From Cellulomonas humilata (GTDB lineage: Bacteria > Actinomycetota > Actinomycetes > Actinomycetales > Cellulomonadaceae): a DNA stretch of 64,000 nucleotides. Position 1 is the stretch's first letter; every line of letters begins with the position of its first letter. The translations under genes were made by a program, and so were the position numbers. The stretch is taken from positions 248,001 through 312,000 of the forward strand of contig NZ_JAUSVB010000001.1 in the NCBI RefSeq assembly GCF_030814415.1, written 5' to 3'. Shown one piece after another: positions 17,556 through 26,612 of the stretch. The notes under the pieces were generated by a model. The model saw only the letters and a program-made list of their open reading frames with translations. It was not told the origin of the DNA and did no database searches.

Positions 17556-17963
17556 TCAGTTGCTGGTGCCGACGATGTCGACCACGAAGACCAGCGTGTC
17601 GCCACCCTTGATGCCGGCCTGCGGCACGCCGCGGTCGCCGTAGCCCAGGTGCGACGGGATCGAGACGAGCACGCGCGACCCGACCTGCTGGCCGACGAGC
17701 GACTCGTCCCACCCGGCGATGACGGCGCCGACGCCGATCGGGAAGCTGGTCGTGGCGCCGCGGTCGTAGGAGTTGTCGAAGATGCCGCCCTGCCACGACT
17801 GGCCCAGGTAGTGCACCTCGAGCTCGTCGCCGGCCTCGACGAGGGCGCCGTCGCCGCGGGACAGGACCAGGACCTCGAGCTCACCGGACGCACTGGCGTC
17901 GGGGAAGGTCAGCGTCGGCTTCTGGCCGAAAGAACCCGAGACCTCGGGCAGCGCTGCGGACAT
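17556..17963 (-). CDS. FKBP-type peptidyl-prolyl cis-trans isomerase
   Basis: A 135-residue single-domain FKBP. Family residues include VHYLGQSWQGGIFDNSYDRG, FPIGVGAVIAGWDESLVG, RVLVSIPSHLGYGDRG, and GDTLVFVVDIV at the end. No signal peptide or lipobox is seen, so it is a cytoplasmic folding helper. ATG 17963 has GAAGGAG 6 nt upstream, better than the longer frame. Transcribed alone and ended by the hairpin. Confidence 0.95.
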   Translation of the reverse strand: MSAALPEVSGSFGQKPTLTFPDASASGELEVLVLSRGDGALVEAGDELEVHYLGQSWQGGIFDNSYDRGATTSFPIGVGAVIAGWDESLVGQQVGSRVLVSIPSHLGYGDRGVPQAGIKGGDTLVFVVDIVGTSN

Positions 17964-18037
17964 GACGTACTCCTTCGGTGGATGACAGTGCGCGCACCAT
18001 CTTGCCAACCCCGACCGACCGGCGCCGAACCGGGGGG

Positions 18038-18066
18038 TTGACGGAGTTGGCTAATGCCATTAGCTT
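18038..18066 (+). promoter_or_regulatory. Promoter with TetR-type operator before the hydrolase-tetR operon
   Basis: TTGACG (18038-18043) and TAGCTT (18061-18066) are spaced by exactly 17 bp. A perfect inverted repeat GCTAATG-C-CATTAGC (18050-18064) fills the spacer and touches the -10. The ATG lies 8 nt after the -10, so the transcript is nearly or fully leaderless. A repressor bound here would block polymerase; the TetR gene at the end of the operon is the obvious candidate. Confidence 0.75.
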
Positions 18067-18073
18067 TTCTCTC

Positions 18074-18937
18074 ATGACACAGCACCTCAGCCGCCCCGAG
18101 GGGCGCATCGCCTACTCGCTCGACGGCCCCGCTGCCGGTCCGCTCGTCGTCCTCATCCCCGGCATGGGGGACCTGCGCAGCACCTGGCGCGAGCTCACCG
18201 GCCCGCTCGTCGAGGCCGGCCACCGCGTCGCCGTCATGGACCTGCGCGGCCACGGCGACTCCGACACCACGTTCGCCACGCACGGCGACGTCGTGACCGG
18301 CCAGGACGCGCTCGCGCTCGTCGAGCACCTGGGCGGCCCCGCGGTCCTCGTCGGCAACTCGATGGGCGCCGGCGCCGCCGCGTGGGCGGCCGCCGAGCGA
18401 CCCGACCTCGTCGCGGGCCTCGTCCTGACCGGCCCGTTCCTGCGCGAGCGCCCGATGCCGGCGATCGCCGTCGCGGTCATGCACGGCCTCGAGCGAGTGC
18501 TGTTCTCCCGCCCCTGGGGTGCGGCGCTCTGGGCGTCGTACTACCGCGGGTACCTCAACCGCGGCACCAAGGCGCCGTGGCTCGACGAGCACGTCGCGGA
18601 CCTGCGCGCCGCGATGAAGGACCCCGCCCACCTGCGTTCCTTCCGGCACCTCACCGTCCAGCTGACCCACGCGCCGGTCGAGGCGCGCGTCCCGGAGATC
18701 ACGGCTCCGGCCGTCGCCTTCGTCGGCGCGATCGACCCCGACTTCACGGACCCCGCCGCGGAGGCCGAGTGGCTGCGCGGCGCGATCGACGCCGACGTGA
18801 CCCTCATCCCGGACGTGGCGCACTACCCGCAGAACCAGGCGCCCGAAGTCGTCGTCCCCCGCACGCTGGCGTTCCTCGCGGACCTCCCCCGCGACGCGGC
18901 CGGCCGGTTCCAGGTCCGCGCGAGCGCGCGTGCCTAG
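18074..18937 (+). CDS. Alpha/beta hydrolase
   Basis: A 287-residue alpha/beta-fold hydrolase. The oxyanion-hole region is LIPGMGD, the nucleophile is S96 in GNSMGAG, and a late Asp and His (AIDPDFT and DVAHYP) complete the triad. DLRGHGDSD is typical of esterase/epoxide-hydrolase-like members. ATG 18074 directly follows the promoter. Cotranscribed with, and overlapping by 8 nt, the TetR gene, so its ligand or substrate may be the same small lipophilic compound. Specific substrate unknown. Confidence 0.9.
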   Translation: MTQHLSRPEGRIAYSLDGPAAGPLVVLIPGMGDLRSTWRELTGPLVEAGHRVAVMDLRGHGDSDTTFATHGDVVTGQDALALVEHLGGPAVLVGNSMGAGAAAWAAAERPDLVAGLVLTGPFLRERPMPAIAVAVMHGLERVLFSRPWGAALWASYYRGYLNRGTKAPWLDEHVADLRAAMKDPAHLRSFRHLTVQLTHAPVEARVPEITAPAVAFVGAIDPDFTDPAAEAEWLRGAIDADVTLIPDVAHYPQNQAPEVVVPRTLAFLADLPRDAAGRFQVRASARA

Positions 18938-19517
18938 GGCGGGACTCGACCGTGCCGCCGTCGTCGACCTGGCCCTCGCGGTCGTCGACGACGGAGGCAC
19001 GACGGGCTTCGCGAACCTGACCCTCGCCGCCGTCGCGGCCCGGGCCGGCGTCGCGGTCCCCAGCCTCTACAAGCACGTCGCCGGGCTGCCCGCGCTGCGC
19101 CGCGAGGTCGCGCTGGTCTGCATCGAGGAGTACGCCGACGCCCTCCAGGCCGTCCGCGCGGACCACTCGGGCACCGACCTGGTCCCCGCCATGGCGCGGG
19201 CGATCCGGGACCTCGCCCGACGCTCCCCCGGCCGCTACCAGGCGGTCCAGGGAGCGGCGTGGGTGCACGACCCCGACGCGCACGCCGTCCGCGAGGCGAG
19301 CATCCGGGTGGTGGAGGGGATCGCCGACGCCGTCGCCGCGCTCGGTGTCCCGGACGATCGCCGGATCGACGCCGTCCGCGCCGTCCGCGCCGCGGTGCAC
19401 GGGTTCGTCGTGCTCGAGCTCGACGGCGGCTTCGGCATGCCCGACGACGTCGACGCCAGCTTCGACTTCCTCGTCGCCGGGCTGGTCGGGGGGCTCGAAC
19501 GCCTGAGCGTCCCCTAG
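18930..19517 (+). CDS. TetR-family regulator (WHG-domain type)
   Basis: A 195-residue regulator. The N-terminal helix-turn-helix is seen as LTLAAVAARAGVAVPSLYKHV (residues about 30-50). The C-terminal ligand domain includes AVRAAVHGFVVLELDGGFG, the segment characteristic of the TetR_C_33/WHG group. The GTG start overlaps the end of the hydrolase gene. A perfect inverted repeat in the operon promoter is probably its operator, giving feedback control of both genes. Confidence 0.88.
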   Translation: MPRAGLDRAAVVDLALAVVDDGGTTGFANLTLAAVAARAGVAVPSLYKHVAGLPALRREVALVCIEEYADALQAVRADHSGTDLVPAMARAIRDLARRSPGRYQAVQGAAWVHDPDAHAVREASIRVVEGIADAVAALGVPDDRRIDAVRAVRAAVHGFVVLELDGGFGMPDDVDASFDFLVAGLVGGLERLSVP

Positions 19518-19569
19518 CCCTGTGCACCCGGCCGGTCCGGTGCTGGGATGGGACACGGAGGTGGGGGCG

Positions 19570-20175
19570 ATGAAGGGTGTCCGCACGGGATACGGCCTCG
19601 CGTACCGCGTGGGGTTCACGCCGTGGGAGCACTACGGGCGGATCGAGGCGTCGACCGTCGAGGCCCTGCTGGACCGTGAGGAGGCCGACCGGCCACAGCC
19701 GCCGGGTCGGGCGCTCGACCTCGGCTGCGGCCGCGGCCAGAAGACCCACGAGCTCGCCCGCAGGGGCTGGGACGCCGTCGGCATCGACACCGCGGTGCAT
19801 GCCATCGAGGAGTCCGGCCGGGACGCTCCGTCCGGCGCGCGCTTCGTCGTGGGGGACGTGACGGCGCTCCCCACCGACCTGGGCACGTTCGACCTCTTCC
19901 TCGACGTCGGCTGCTTCCAGCACCTGGACCTTGCCGAGCGGACGGCGATGGGCCGCGGGGTCACCGCGCTCGCGAACCCGGGCGCGACGCTGCTGATGCT
20001 CGAGTTCGGGGCAACCCGCCTGCGCTCCTTCGTCGGCGGCGTGACCCGGGCGGAGATCCAGGCGGCCTTCGCAGGCTGGGACCTGCTCTCGGCCGAGCCC
20101 GCGAGCACCGCCGGGCTGGGGTGGCCGATGTCGAGGACGGCACCGCAGTGGTTCCGCCTCGGGCTGGCCGCCTGA
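19570..20175 (+). CDS. Class I SAM-dependent methyltransferase
   Basis: A 201-residue methyltransferase of the Methyltransf_25/TehB-like type. Motif I is ALDLGCGRGQKT (about residue 53), motif II DAVGIDTAVHA, then GDVTALP and FDLFLDVGCFQHL. The C-terminal part includes WDLLSAEP. ATG 19570 follows a GGAGGTGGGG site. It may be cotranscribed with the upstream TetR gene (52-nt gap). Substrate unknown. It ends 7 nt before the convergent esterase gene. Confidence 0.85.
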   Translation: MKGVRTGYGLAYRVGFTPWEHYGRIEASTVEALLDREEADRPQPPGRALDLGCGRGQKTHELARRGWDAVGIDTAVHAIEESGRDAPSGARFVVGDVTALPTDLGTFDLFLDVGCFQHLDLAERTAMGRGVTALANPGATLLMLEFGATRLRSFVGGVTRAEIQAAFAGWDLLSAEPASTAGLGWPMSRTAPQWFRLGLAA

Positions 20176-20182
20176 CGTCGCG

Positions 20183-21196
20183 TCAGACCCGCGCGACCCG
20201 CGACTCCGACGCGGCCAGCAGCGACCGCAGCCAGCGCAGCTGCCGGTCGAGCTGGTGGGCCTGCCCGCCCTCGTGCTGGTTGAACGCGTAGACCTCGATC
20301 TCCGTCTCCGGGTTCGCCGCCGACAGCCCCGCGTAGTGGTTGTACGCCGCGAACACCGTGGACGGCGGGCACGTCTGGTCCCGCAGCGCGACGGAGAACA
20401 GCGCGGGGGCCGAGGCCCGCCGCGCGAAGTGCACCCCGTCCAGGTACGACATCGTGCGCAGGACGGTCGCCTCCTGGTCTCGGTGCACGGCGAGGTACTG
20501 CACGAGCTCGCCGTACGGGAACGCGTCGGTGATGGCCAGCGCGCGCGGGTAGTGGCACAGGAACGGCACGTCCGGCATGACCGCGGCGAGCCCGTCGGCC
20601 AGCCCGGCGACCGCGAGCGCGAGGCCGCCGCCCTGGCTGATCCCCGCGACGGTGACCCGCGCGGGGTCGACGTCCGGCAGCGCCCGCACGGCGTCGACGG
20701 CGCGGACCGCGTCCGTGATGAGCCGCCGGTAGTAGTGCTCGTGCGGGTCGAGGATCCCGCGCGTCATCACCCCGGGCGACGCCGGCCCGGAGCCCGCCGG
20801 GTCGGGCGTGTGGCCGCCGTTGCCCCAGGTGGAGCCCTGCCCGCGCGTGTCCATCACCAGGTGCACGTACCCCGCGGCCGCCCAGGCGAGCCGCTCGTGC
20901 GCGAACCCGCGCCCGCCGCCGTACCCGATGAGCTCGACGACCGCGGGCAGGTCCCCGGTCGCGCCCGCGGGGCGGGTCACCCAGGCCTTGATCGGGTGCC
21001 CGCCGAACCCCGCGAAGGTCACGTCGAACGCGTCGATGACCGTCAGCCCGGAGTCGACCGGGGTCACGGTCAGCGCGAGGTCGAAGGTGCGCGCCTCCGC
21101 CAGGGTGGTGGCCCAGAACTCGTCGAAGTCCTCCGGCTCGTCCAGCACGGGCAGGTAGCGCTCGAGCTCGGGCAGGGGAAGGTCGAACAGGGCCAT
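20183..21196 (-). CDS. CE7 acetylxylan esterase / cephalosporin-C deacetylase
   Basis: A 337-residue alpha/beta hydrolase of carbohydrate esterase family 7. The nucleophile is S187 in GISQGGG; the family mark MDTRGQGS lies at about 115-122; the Asp and His of the triad are in LRDQTCPP and NQHEGGQ. These cytoplasmic hexameric enzymes remove acetyl groups from xylo-oligosaccharides and acetylated sugars. No signal peptide, as usual. The start ATG 21196 has GAAGGAG. Fits a plant-polysaccharide-using lifestyle. Confidence 0.93.
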   Translation of the reverse strand: MALFDLPLPELERYLPVLDEPEDFDEFWATTLAEARTFDLALTVTPVDSGLTVIDAFDVTFAGFGGHPIKAWVTRPAGATGDLPAVVELIGYGGGRGFAHERLAWAAAGYVHLVMDTRGQGSTWGNGGHTPDPAGSGPASPGVMTRGILDPHEHYYRRLITDAVRAVDAVRALPDVDPARVTVAGISQGGGLALAVAGLADGLAAVMPDVPFLCHYPRALAITDAFPYGELVQYLAVHRDQEATVLRTMSYLDGVHFARRASAPALFSVALRDQTCPPSTVFAAYNHYAGLSAANPETEIEVYAFNQHEGGQAHQLDRQLRWLRSLLAASESRVARV

Positions 21197-21237
21197 CGTG
21201 CTCCTTCGGACGGACAGCGTTTACCGACGACGAGAAC

Positions 21238-22623
21238 CTACCGTGCGAGGAAGCCGAGCAGGTCGTGCCGGGTCAGCACGCCCACGGGCGACCCGTCGTC
21301 GACCACCATGAGCGCATCCGCCTTCTGCAGGGCGTCCCGAGCGGACTGCACGCTCTCCCCCGAGCCGATCAGCGGCAGCGGCGCGGACATGTGCCGGTCC
21401 ACCCGGTCGGACAGCTCGGCGTCGCCCGAGAACACCGCGTCGAGCAGCTCGCGCTCGCTGACCGCACCGGCCACCTCGCCGATCTTCACGGGCGGCTCGG
21501 CGCCGACCACGGGCATCTGCGAGACGCCGTACTCGTGCAGGATCGAGATGGCGTCGCGGACGGTCTCGTTCGGGTGCGTGTGCACCAGGTCGGGCAGCTC
21601 GCCGGTCTTGGTGCGCAGCACGTCCGCCACGGTGGCGCCCTCGTCGGCGGCCAGGAACCCGTAGGACCGCATCCAGGAGTCGTTGAAGATCTTGGACAGG
21701 TAGCCGCGCCCGCTGTCGGGCAGGATCACCACGATCACCGCGCGCTCCGCGGCGGCCGGGTCCTCCTCCTGGAGCCGGCGCGCGTAGCGCAGGGTCGCCT
21801 CGACCGCCATGCCGCACGAGCCACCGACCAGCAGGCCCTCCTCGCGGGCGAGCCGCCGCGTCATCGCGAACGAGTCCGCGTCGGAGACCGCGATGATCTC
21901 GTCGGGCACGGTCGGGTCGTAGGCGGTCGGCCAGAAGTCCTCACCGACGCCCTCGACCAGGTACGGCCGCCCGTCGCCGCCGGAGTACACCGAGCCGGCG
22001 GGGTCGGCGCCGATCACGACCACCCGCCCGTCGGACACGTCGTGCAGGTACCGCCCGGTGCCGGTGATCGTGCCGCCCGTGCCGACGCCCGCGACCATGT
22101 GCGTGACACGGCCCTCGGTGTCGTCCCAGATCTCGGGGCCGGTCGTCTCGTAGTGGCTGGCCGGGCCGTTCACGTTGGCGTACTGGTTCGGCTTCCAGCC
22201 GCCCGGGATCTCCTTGGCCAGGCGGTCCGACACCGAGTAGTACGAGTTCGGGTGGTCCGGGGCGACGGCGGTCGGGGTCACGACGACCTCGGCACCGTAG
22301 GCGCGCAGCACGTCGCGCTTGTCCTGGCTGACCTTGTCGGGGCAGACGAACACGCAGCGGTAGCCCTTGCGCTGGGCGACGAGCGCGAGGCCGACGCCGG
22401 TGTTCCCGCTGGTCGGCTCCACGATCGTGCCGCCCGGCATGAGCTCGCCGCTCGCCTCCGCGGCCTCGATCATCTTCAGGGCGATGCGGTCCTTCACGGA
22501 GCCGCCGGGGTTCATGTACTCGACCTTGGCGAGGATCGTCGCCGTCAGGCCTGCCGTCACGGACGTGAGCTGGACCAGCGGGGTACCGCCGACGAGCTCC
22601 GAGATGTGCTTCGCATACTTCAC
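21238..22623 (-). CDS. cbs: Cystathionine beta-synthase
   Basis: A 461-residue fold-II PLP enzyme joining serine and homocysteine. The PLP lysine is K44 in NPGGSVKDR; the SGNTG loop, GTGGTITG phosphate-binding loop and GGSCGMA follow. Two CBS motifs (about residues 335-455, ending GVLTRHDLLGFLAR) form a regulatory Bateman module. No heme-binding N-terminal extension as in the human enzyme. GTG 22623 is chosen because the catalytic homology starts directly after it; a GGGAGCAG lies upstream. With metB it would give reverse trans-sulfuration from homocysteine to cysteine. Confidence 0.94.
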   Translation of the reverse strand: MKYAKHISELVGGTPLVQLTSVTAGLTATILAKVEYMNPGGSVKDRIALKMIEAAEASGELMPGGTIVEPTSGNTGVGLALVAQRKGYRCVFVCPDKVSQDKRDVLRAYGAEVVVTPTAVAPDHPNSYYSVSDRLAKEIPGGWKPNQYANVNGPASHYETTGPEIWDDTEGRVTHMVAGVGTGGTITGTGRYLHDVSDGRVVVIGADPAGSVYSGGDGRPYLVEGVGEDFWPTAYDPTVPDEIIAVSDADSFAMTRRLAREEGLLVGGSCGMAVEATLRYARRLQEEDPAAAERAVIVVILPDSGRGYLSKIFNDSWMRSYGFLAADEGATVADVLRTKTGELPDLVHTHPNETVRDAISILHEYGVSQMPVVGAEPPVKIGEVAGAVSERELLDAVFSGDAELSDRVDRHMSAPLPLIGSGESVQSARDALQKADALMVVDDGSPVGVLTRHDLLGFLAR

Positions 22624-22662
22624 GACTGACTGCTCCCATGGGTGGCGGGTTCGGGCAGACGC

Positions 22663-22706
22663 ACGTCGGCCCGGGTGCGATTCGATCATCGCACCCGGGC
22701 CGACGT
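22663..22706 (-). terminator. Terminator between the Bax-inhibitor-1 gene and cbs
   Basis: A 19-bp perfect stem (22663-22681 with 22688-22706) closed by a TCGATC loop lies 22 bp after the stop of the upstream gene on the same strand. Confidence 0.85.
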
Positions 22707-22728
22707 CAGTCAGATCAGCGGTCAGGCG

Positions 22729-23553
22729 TCAGTCGCCACGCAGGATGGCGAAGAGCCGCAGCAGCTCCAGGTACAGCCAGACCAGCGTCACGACGAGACC
22801 GAACGCCGCCGTCCACGCGAGCTTGGCCGGGACCCCGGCCTCGACGCCGCGCTTGATGGAGTCGAAGTCGACGATGAGCATCGCAGCCGCGAGCACGACC
22901 GCGATGAGACCGACGGCGACACCGATCCACCCCGCCCGCAGCGGGCCGTACCCGTCCCCGGTGTTCCCGAAGAGCATGAACACGACGTTGATCAGCGAGA
23001 ACACCAGGTAGCCGACCATCGCGATGAGCAGGGTCCGCTGGAACTTCGGCGTGACGCGGACCTTGCCGGACTTGAACAGGACGAGCGAGACCGCGAACAC
23101 CGAGAGCGTGGCGAGGACCGCCTGGCCGACGATGCCCTGGAACTGCGCCTCGTAGAACCTGCTGAGGCCACCGAGGAACACACCCTGGGCAGCGGCGTAC
23201 AGCAGGATGAGCGGCGGGCTCGGCTCCTTCTTGAACGCGTTGACCAGGCCCAGCACGAGGCCGACGATCGCGCCGAAGATCCACAGCCCGGGCGCGAGCA
23301 CCCACGTCGCCGCCCCGGTGACGACCAGCACGGCCAGCAGGCCGGCGGTCTTCATGATGACGTCGTCGTACGTCAGCCGTCCCGTGTCGCGGGTGGTCGC
23401 GGCGGGGGCGTCGTACATCTGGTCGAGCGTGGCGGCATCCGCCACCTGGGGGCCGGGGGTCCCGTAGGAGACCGTCGACGTCGGCGACTTCTGGCCCCGG
23501 CGCTGCACGGGGTCCTGGAAGACGGGACTGTTGTTGAAGACTGGATTGGCCAT
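22729..23553 (-). CDS. Bax inhibitor-1 / YccA family membrane protein
   Basis: A 274-residue protein with a soluble N-terminus of about 80 residues and seven membrane helices. Typical segments are LGLVNAFKKEPSPPLILLYAAAQG, FEAQF-like FYEAQFQGIV, and VDFDSIKRGVEAG with the conserved acidic residues that in BI-1 relatives control a calcium leak channel. ATG 23553 follows AGGAGGA. Divergent from the ABC exporter genes. Role in membrane stress is inferred from family only. Confidence 0.9.
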   Translation of the reverse strand: MANPVFNNSPVFQDPVQRRGQKSPTSTVSYGTPGPQVADAATLDQMYDAPAATTRDTGRLTYDDVIMKTAGLLAVLVVTGAATWVLAPGLWIFGAIVGLVLGLVNAFKKEPSPPLILLYAAAQGVFLGGLSRFYEAQFQGIVGQAVLATLSVFAVSLVLFKSGKVRVTPKFQRTLLIAMVGYLVFSLINVVFMLFGNTGDGYGPLRAGWIGVAVGLIAVVLAAAMLIVDFDSIKRGVEAGVPAKLAWTAAFGLVVTLVWLYLELLRLFAILRGD

Positions 23554-23750
23554 GGCGTCCTCCTGGACGGATCGGGCGCTGTCAGACGAGGCTGTCAGCG
23601 TAACGAACGCCGACGGGGGCGCGTTCGTTCCCACGTCTGGTGCGCCTCGGCCATTCGGTGGGGGCGGATCCCCCCTTGGTCCGATGTAAGGCCTTGCCGG
23701 ACACCCCTAGGGTCGACACGGCTCCATTTCCCGACTGACGAGGAACAGTG

Positions 23751-24728
23751 ATGATCGAGGCCCACGACCTCACGAAGAGATACGGCAGCAAGACGGCGGT
23801 GGACGGGATCTCGTTCACCGTGCAGCCCGGCCGGGTCACCGGCTTCCTGGGCCCCAACGGTGCCGGCAAGTCCACCACGATGCGCATGATCGTCGGCCTC
23901 GACCGGCCGACGCACGGCACCGTCACCGTCAACGGCCGCCCCTACGCCGAGCACCGCTCCCCGCTGACGCAGGTCGGCGCGCTGCTCGAGGCCAAGGCGG
24001 TCCACACCGGCCGTAGCGCGCGCAACCACCTGCGCGCCATCGCCGCGACGCACGGCATCGGGGACAAGCGCGTCAACGAGGTCATCTCGATGACCGGCCT
24101 GGACACCGTCGCCAAGCGGCGCGTCGGCGGCTTCTCGCTCGGCATGGGGCAGCGCCTCGGCATCGCGGCCGCCCTGGTGGGCGACCCGCAGACGCTGATC
24201 CTCGACGAGCCGGTCAACGGCCTCGACCCCGAGGGCGTCCTCTGGGTGCGCAACCTGGTCAAGTACCTGGCCGCCTCCGAGGGCCGCACGGTCTTCCTGT
24301 CCTCGCACCTGATGAGCGAGATGGCCGTGACCGCGGACCACCTCATCGTCATCGGGCGCGGCAAGATCATCGCCGACGGACCCGTCGACACCGTGATCTC
24401 CGAGGCCACCCGCGCCACCGTGCGCGTGCGGTCGCCGCAGGCCACGGACCTGGCGGCACGCCTGGCCGGTCCCGCCGTGACGGTGACGCCCGCCGAGGAC
24501 GGGCTGCTCGAGGTGCACGGCGCCACGGCAGCCGAGGTCGGTGAGATCGCCGCCGCGTCGGGCATCGTGCTGCACGAGCTCACGCCGCTGCAGGGCTCCC
24601 TCGAGGACGCCTACATGACCCTGACGTCCGAGTCCGTCGAGTACCACTCGGCCGCGCTCCCCGGCGAGGAGTCCCGGCACGCCGGCGCCCACGCCGCTGC
24701 CACGACCACCGGAGAGGACGCCCGATGA
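23751..24728 (+). CDS. ABC transporter ATP-binding protein (ABC-2 exporter type)
   Basis: A 325-residue ATPase: Walker A GPNGAGKST at about 36-44, signature SLGMGQR, Walker B LILDEP and H-loop SSHLMSE. The 100-residue C-terminal extension is usual for DrrA/BcrA/NatA-like exporter ATPases. Two starts are adjacent, GTG 23748 and ATG 23751; ATG has better spacing from GAGGAAC. The stop overlaps the permease start (ATGA 24725-24728). Substrate (peptide antibiotic, lipid or ion) unknown. Confidence 0.93.
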   Translation: MIEAHDLTKRYGSKTAVDGISFTVQPGRVTGFLGPNGAGKSTTMRMIVGLDRPTHGTVTVNGRPYAEHRSPLTQVGALLEAKAVHTGRSARNHLRAIAATHGIGDKRVNEVISMTGLDTVAKRRVGGFSLGMGQRLGIAAALVGDPQTLILDEPVNGLDPEGVLWVRNLVKYLAASEGRTVFLSSHLMSEMAVTADHLIVIGRGKIIADGPVDTVISEATRATVRVRSPQATDLAARLAGPAVTVTPAEDGLLEVHGATAAEVGEIAAASGIVLHELTPLQGSLEDAYMTLTSESVEYHSAALPGEESRHAGAHAAATTTGEDAR

Positions 24729-25597
24729 GCACCGCCGTCGCCACCGAGCCCCACCGCCACGCCACCCCGCTCAGGGAGCAGAAGCTGGGCTTCGGCCACC
24801 TGCTGCGCGGTGAGTGGATCAAGTTCTGGTCGGTCCGCTCGACCACCTGGACCCTGTCGATCTTCCTGATCGCCACCGTCGGCCTGGTCGTCCTGATCAG
24901 CCTGGCCTTCGTCAACGTCCCCAGCCCGGAGGAGGGCGGCCCGCCCGAGGGCACCGCCGGCAACCCGCTGGACCCGTTGAGCATCGCGGTGACGCTCGCC
25001 CAGCTCGCCGTCGCGGTGCTGGGAGCGCTCACCATCACCAGCGAGTACAGCACCGGCATGATCCGGTCCAGCCTGACCGCCGTGCCCAAGCGTCTGCCGA
25101 TGCTCTGGTCCAAGGCGATCGTGCTGGTCGTCTCGGTGTTCGCCGTCGCGGTCGTCGCGGTCGCGCTGGCCATGACGCTGCAGTGGGTGTTCTTCGACAG
25201 CCAGGGCTTCTCGGTCGACGCGACGGACCCGGAGATCATCCGGCCCCTCCTCGGCACCGCTGTGTACCTCGCGACGATCGCGCTGTTCTCCTACTCCCTG
25301 GGCGCGCTCATGCGTCACTCGGCGGCAGCGCTCGCCACGGTCCTCGGCGTCCTGCTGGTGGCCCCGATCCTGTTCAGCGCCATCCCGTGGAAGCCGCTGC
25401 AGCAGGCGTTCCCGTTCCTCCCGGGCGTGGCGGGCCAGCAGTTCACGCAGACCACCGAGCAGCTCGAGGCGGCCGCCGCGTCCAGCGGCCCCGACGTCGT
25501 CGACCTGACGGCGTGGGCGGGCTACGGCGTGCTGATCGCCTGGATCGTGCTCATCCTCGGCGTGGCCGCCGTGCTGCTGAAGCGGCGCGACGCCTGA
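24725..25597 (+). CDS. ABC-2 type permease
   Basis: A 290-residue membrane protein with six probable membrane helices (for example STTWTLSIFLIATVGLVVL, AQLAVAVLGALTITSEYSTG, and a final GYGVLIAWIVLILGVAAVLL). SEYSTGMIR is the common ABC-2 motif after the second helix. Translationally coupled to its ATPase, and followed by a terminator, so the pair forms a two-gene exporter. Confidence 0.9.
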   Translation: MSTAVATEPHRHATPLREQKLGFGHLLRGEWIKFWSVRSTTWTLSIFLIATVGLVVLISLAFVNVPSPEEGGPPEGTAGNPLDPLSIAVTLAQLAVAVLGALTITSEYSTGMIRSSLTAVPKRLPMLWSKAIVLVVSVFAVAVVAVALAMTLQWVFFDSQGFSVDATDPEIIRPLLGTAVYLATIALFSYSLGALMRHSAAALATVLGVLLVAPILFSAIPWKPLQQAFPFLPGVAGQQFTQTTEQLEAAAASSGPDVVDLTAWAGYGVLIAWIVLILGVAAVLLKRRDA

Positions 25598-25609
25598 CCT
25601 GAGGCACAG

Positions 25610-25644
25610 CGAAGGGGACGGCCGGGTCCGGACCGTCCCCTTCG
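25610..25644 (+). terminator. Terminator after the ABC exporter operon
   Basis: A 12-bp perfect stem (25610-25621 with 25633-25644) and an 11-nt loop start 13 nt after the permease stop. Confidence 0.8.
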
Positions 25645-25749
25645 TCGATCCCAGACGACCTCGCCGAGGGCCTCCTCGGGCACGCCCTCGACCGCGCGGG
25701 CGACTAGCGTGGGCCGCCGCACCGACCGCTCCCTCGACGAAGGACCTCG

Positions 25750-26610
25750 ATGACCGACGCACCGGCCCGTCCCCGCCCCGCACCGCTCGTCGGACAGGTG
25801 GTCCGGACCGAGCGGCTCGCGGAGACGATGGTCCGGGTGGTCGTCGGCGGCCCCGGCCTGGCCGCGTTCGAGCCGTCGCCGCACGCGGACTCCTACGTCA
25901 AGGTCGTCTTCCTGCCGGCTGGCACGGACCGCCCGCTGCGCGCGGACGGCCGCCTCGACCTCGACGCGGTTCGCGCGAGCCTGCCGCCCGAGCAGCAGCC
26001 TCGCCAGCGCTCCTACACCGTCCGCGCCTGGGACCCGGTCGCGCGCGAGCTCACGCTCGACTTCGTCGTGCACGGCGACGAGGGGATCGCGGGACCGTGG
26101 TCGGCGTCGGCGCAGCCCGGTGCCGAGGTCCTGCTGGTGGGCCCCGGCGGCGCGTGGTCACCCGACCCCGACGCGGCGTCGTACCTGTTCGCCGGCGACG
26201 CCAGCGCGCTGCCCGCGATAGCGGTCGCCCTCGAGCGGCTCCCCGCCGACGCCGTCGGGCACGCGGTGATCGAGGTGCACGGTCCCGAGGACGAGATCCC
26301 GCTCGCCTCCCCCGCCGGGGTGCAGGTCCTGTGGGTGCACCAGGGCGTCGCGGTGGCCGGCCTGGCCCTCGTCGACACCGTCGTCGCGCTCCCCGACCTG
26401 GCCGCGCCCGTCAGCGCGTTCGTGCACGGCGAGGCCGGTGTGGTGCGGGAGCTGCGCCGGCACGTCCGCGTGGACCGCGGCATCTCCCGGGAGCAGCTGT
26501 CGGTGTCCGGCTACTGGCGGCTGGGCGCCGACGACGAGGGCTGGCGTGCCACCAAGCGCGACTGGCTCGCCACGATCGAGGAGTCCGAGACGGCGGAAGG
26601 GCTCGACTGA
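25750..26610 (+). CDS. Siderophore-interacting protein (FAD/NAD(P)H ferric reductase)
   Basis: A 286-residue SIP/ViuB-family protein. The FAD-binding beta-barrel carries RQRSYTVRAWD (the RxYTxR flavin motif) and LDFVVHGDEGIAGPWS. The C-terminal NAD(P)H domain includes LFAGDASALPAIAVALE and FVHGEAGVVRELRRHV, ending in SGYWRLGADDEGW. The family releases iron from imported ferric siderophores by reduction. No siderophore uptake gene is adjacent. ATG 25750 follows GAAGGACC. The next gene starts 2 nt after its stop. Confidence 0.93.
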   Translation: MTDAPARPRPAPLVGQVVRTERLAETMVRVVVGGPGLAAFEPSPHADSYVKVVFLPAGTDRPLRADGRLDLDAVRASLPPEQQPRQRSYTVRAWDPVARELTLDFVVHGDEGIAGPWSASAQPGAEVLLVGPGGAWSPDPDAASYLFAGDASALPAIAVALERLPADAVGHAVIEVHGPEDEIPLASPAGVQVLWVHQGVAVAGLALVDTVVALPDLAAPVSAFVHGEAGVVRELRRHVRVDRGISREQLSVSGYWRLGADDEGWRATKRDWLATIEESETAEGLD

Positions 26611-26612
26611 CG

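Noticed and set aside
13460..17611. A 1383-codon open frame on the plus strand
   Set aside because: It runs through several well-supported genes on both strands and its product is low-complexity Arg/Gly/Pro/Ala; it is a GC-skew shadow frame.
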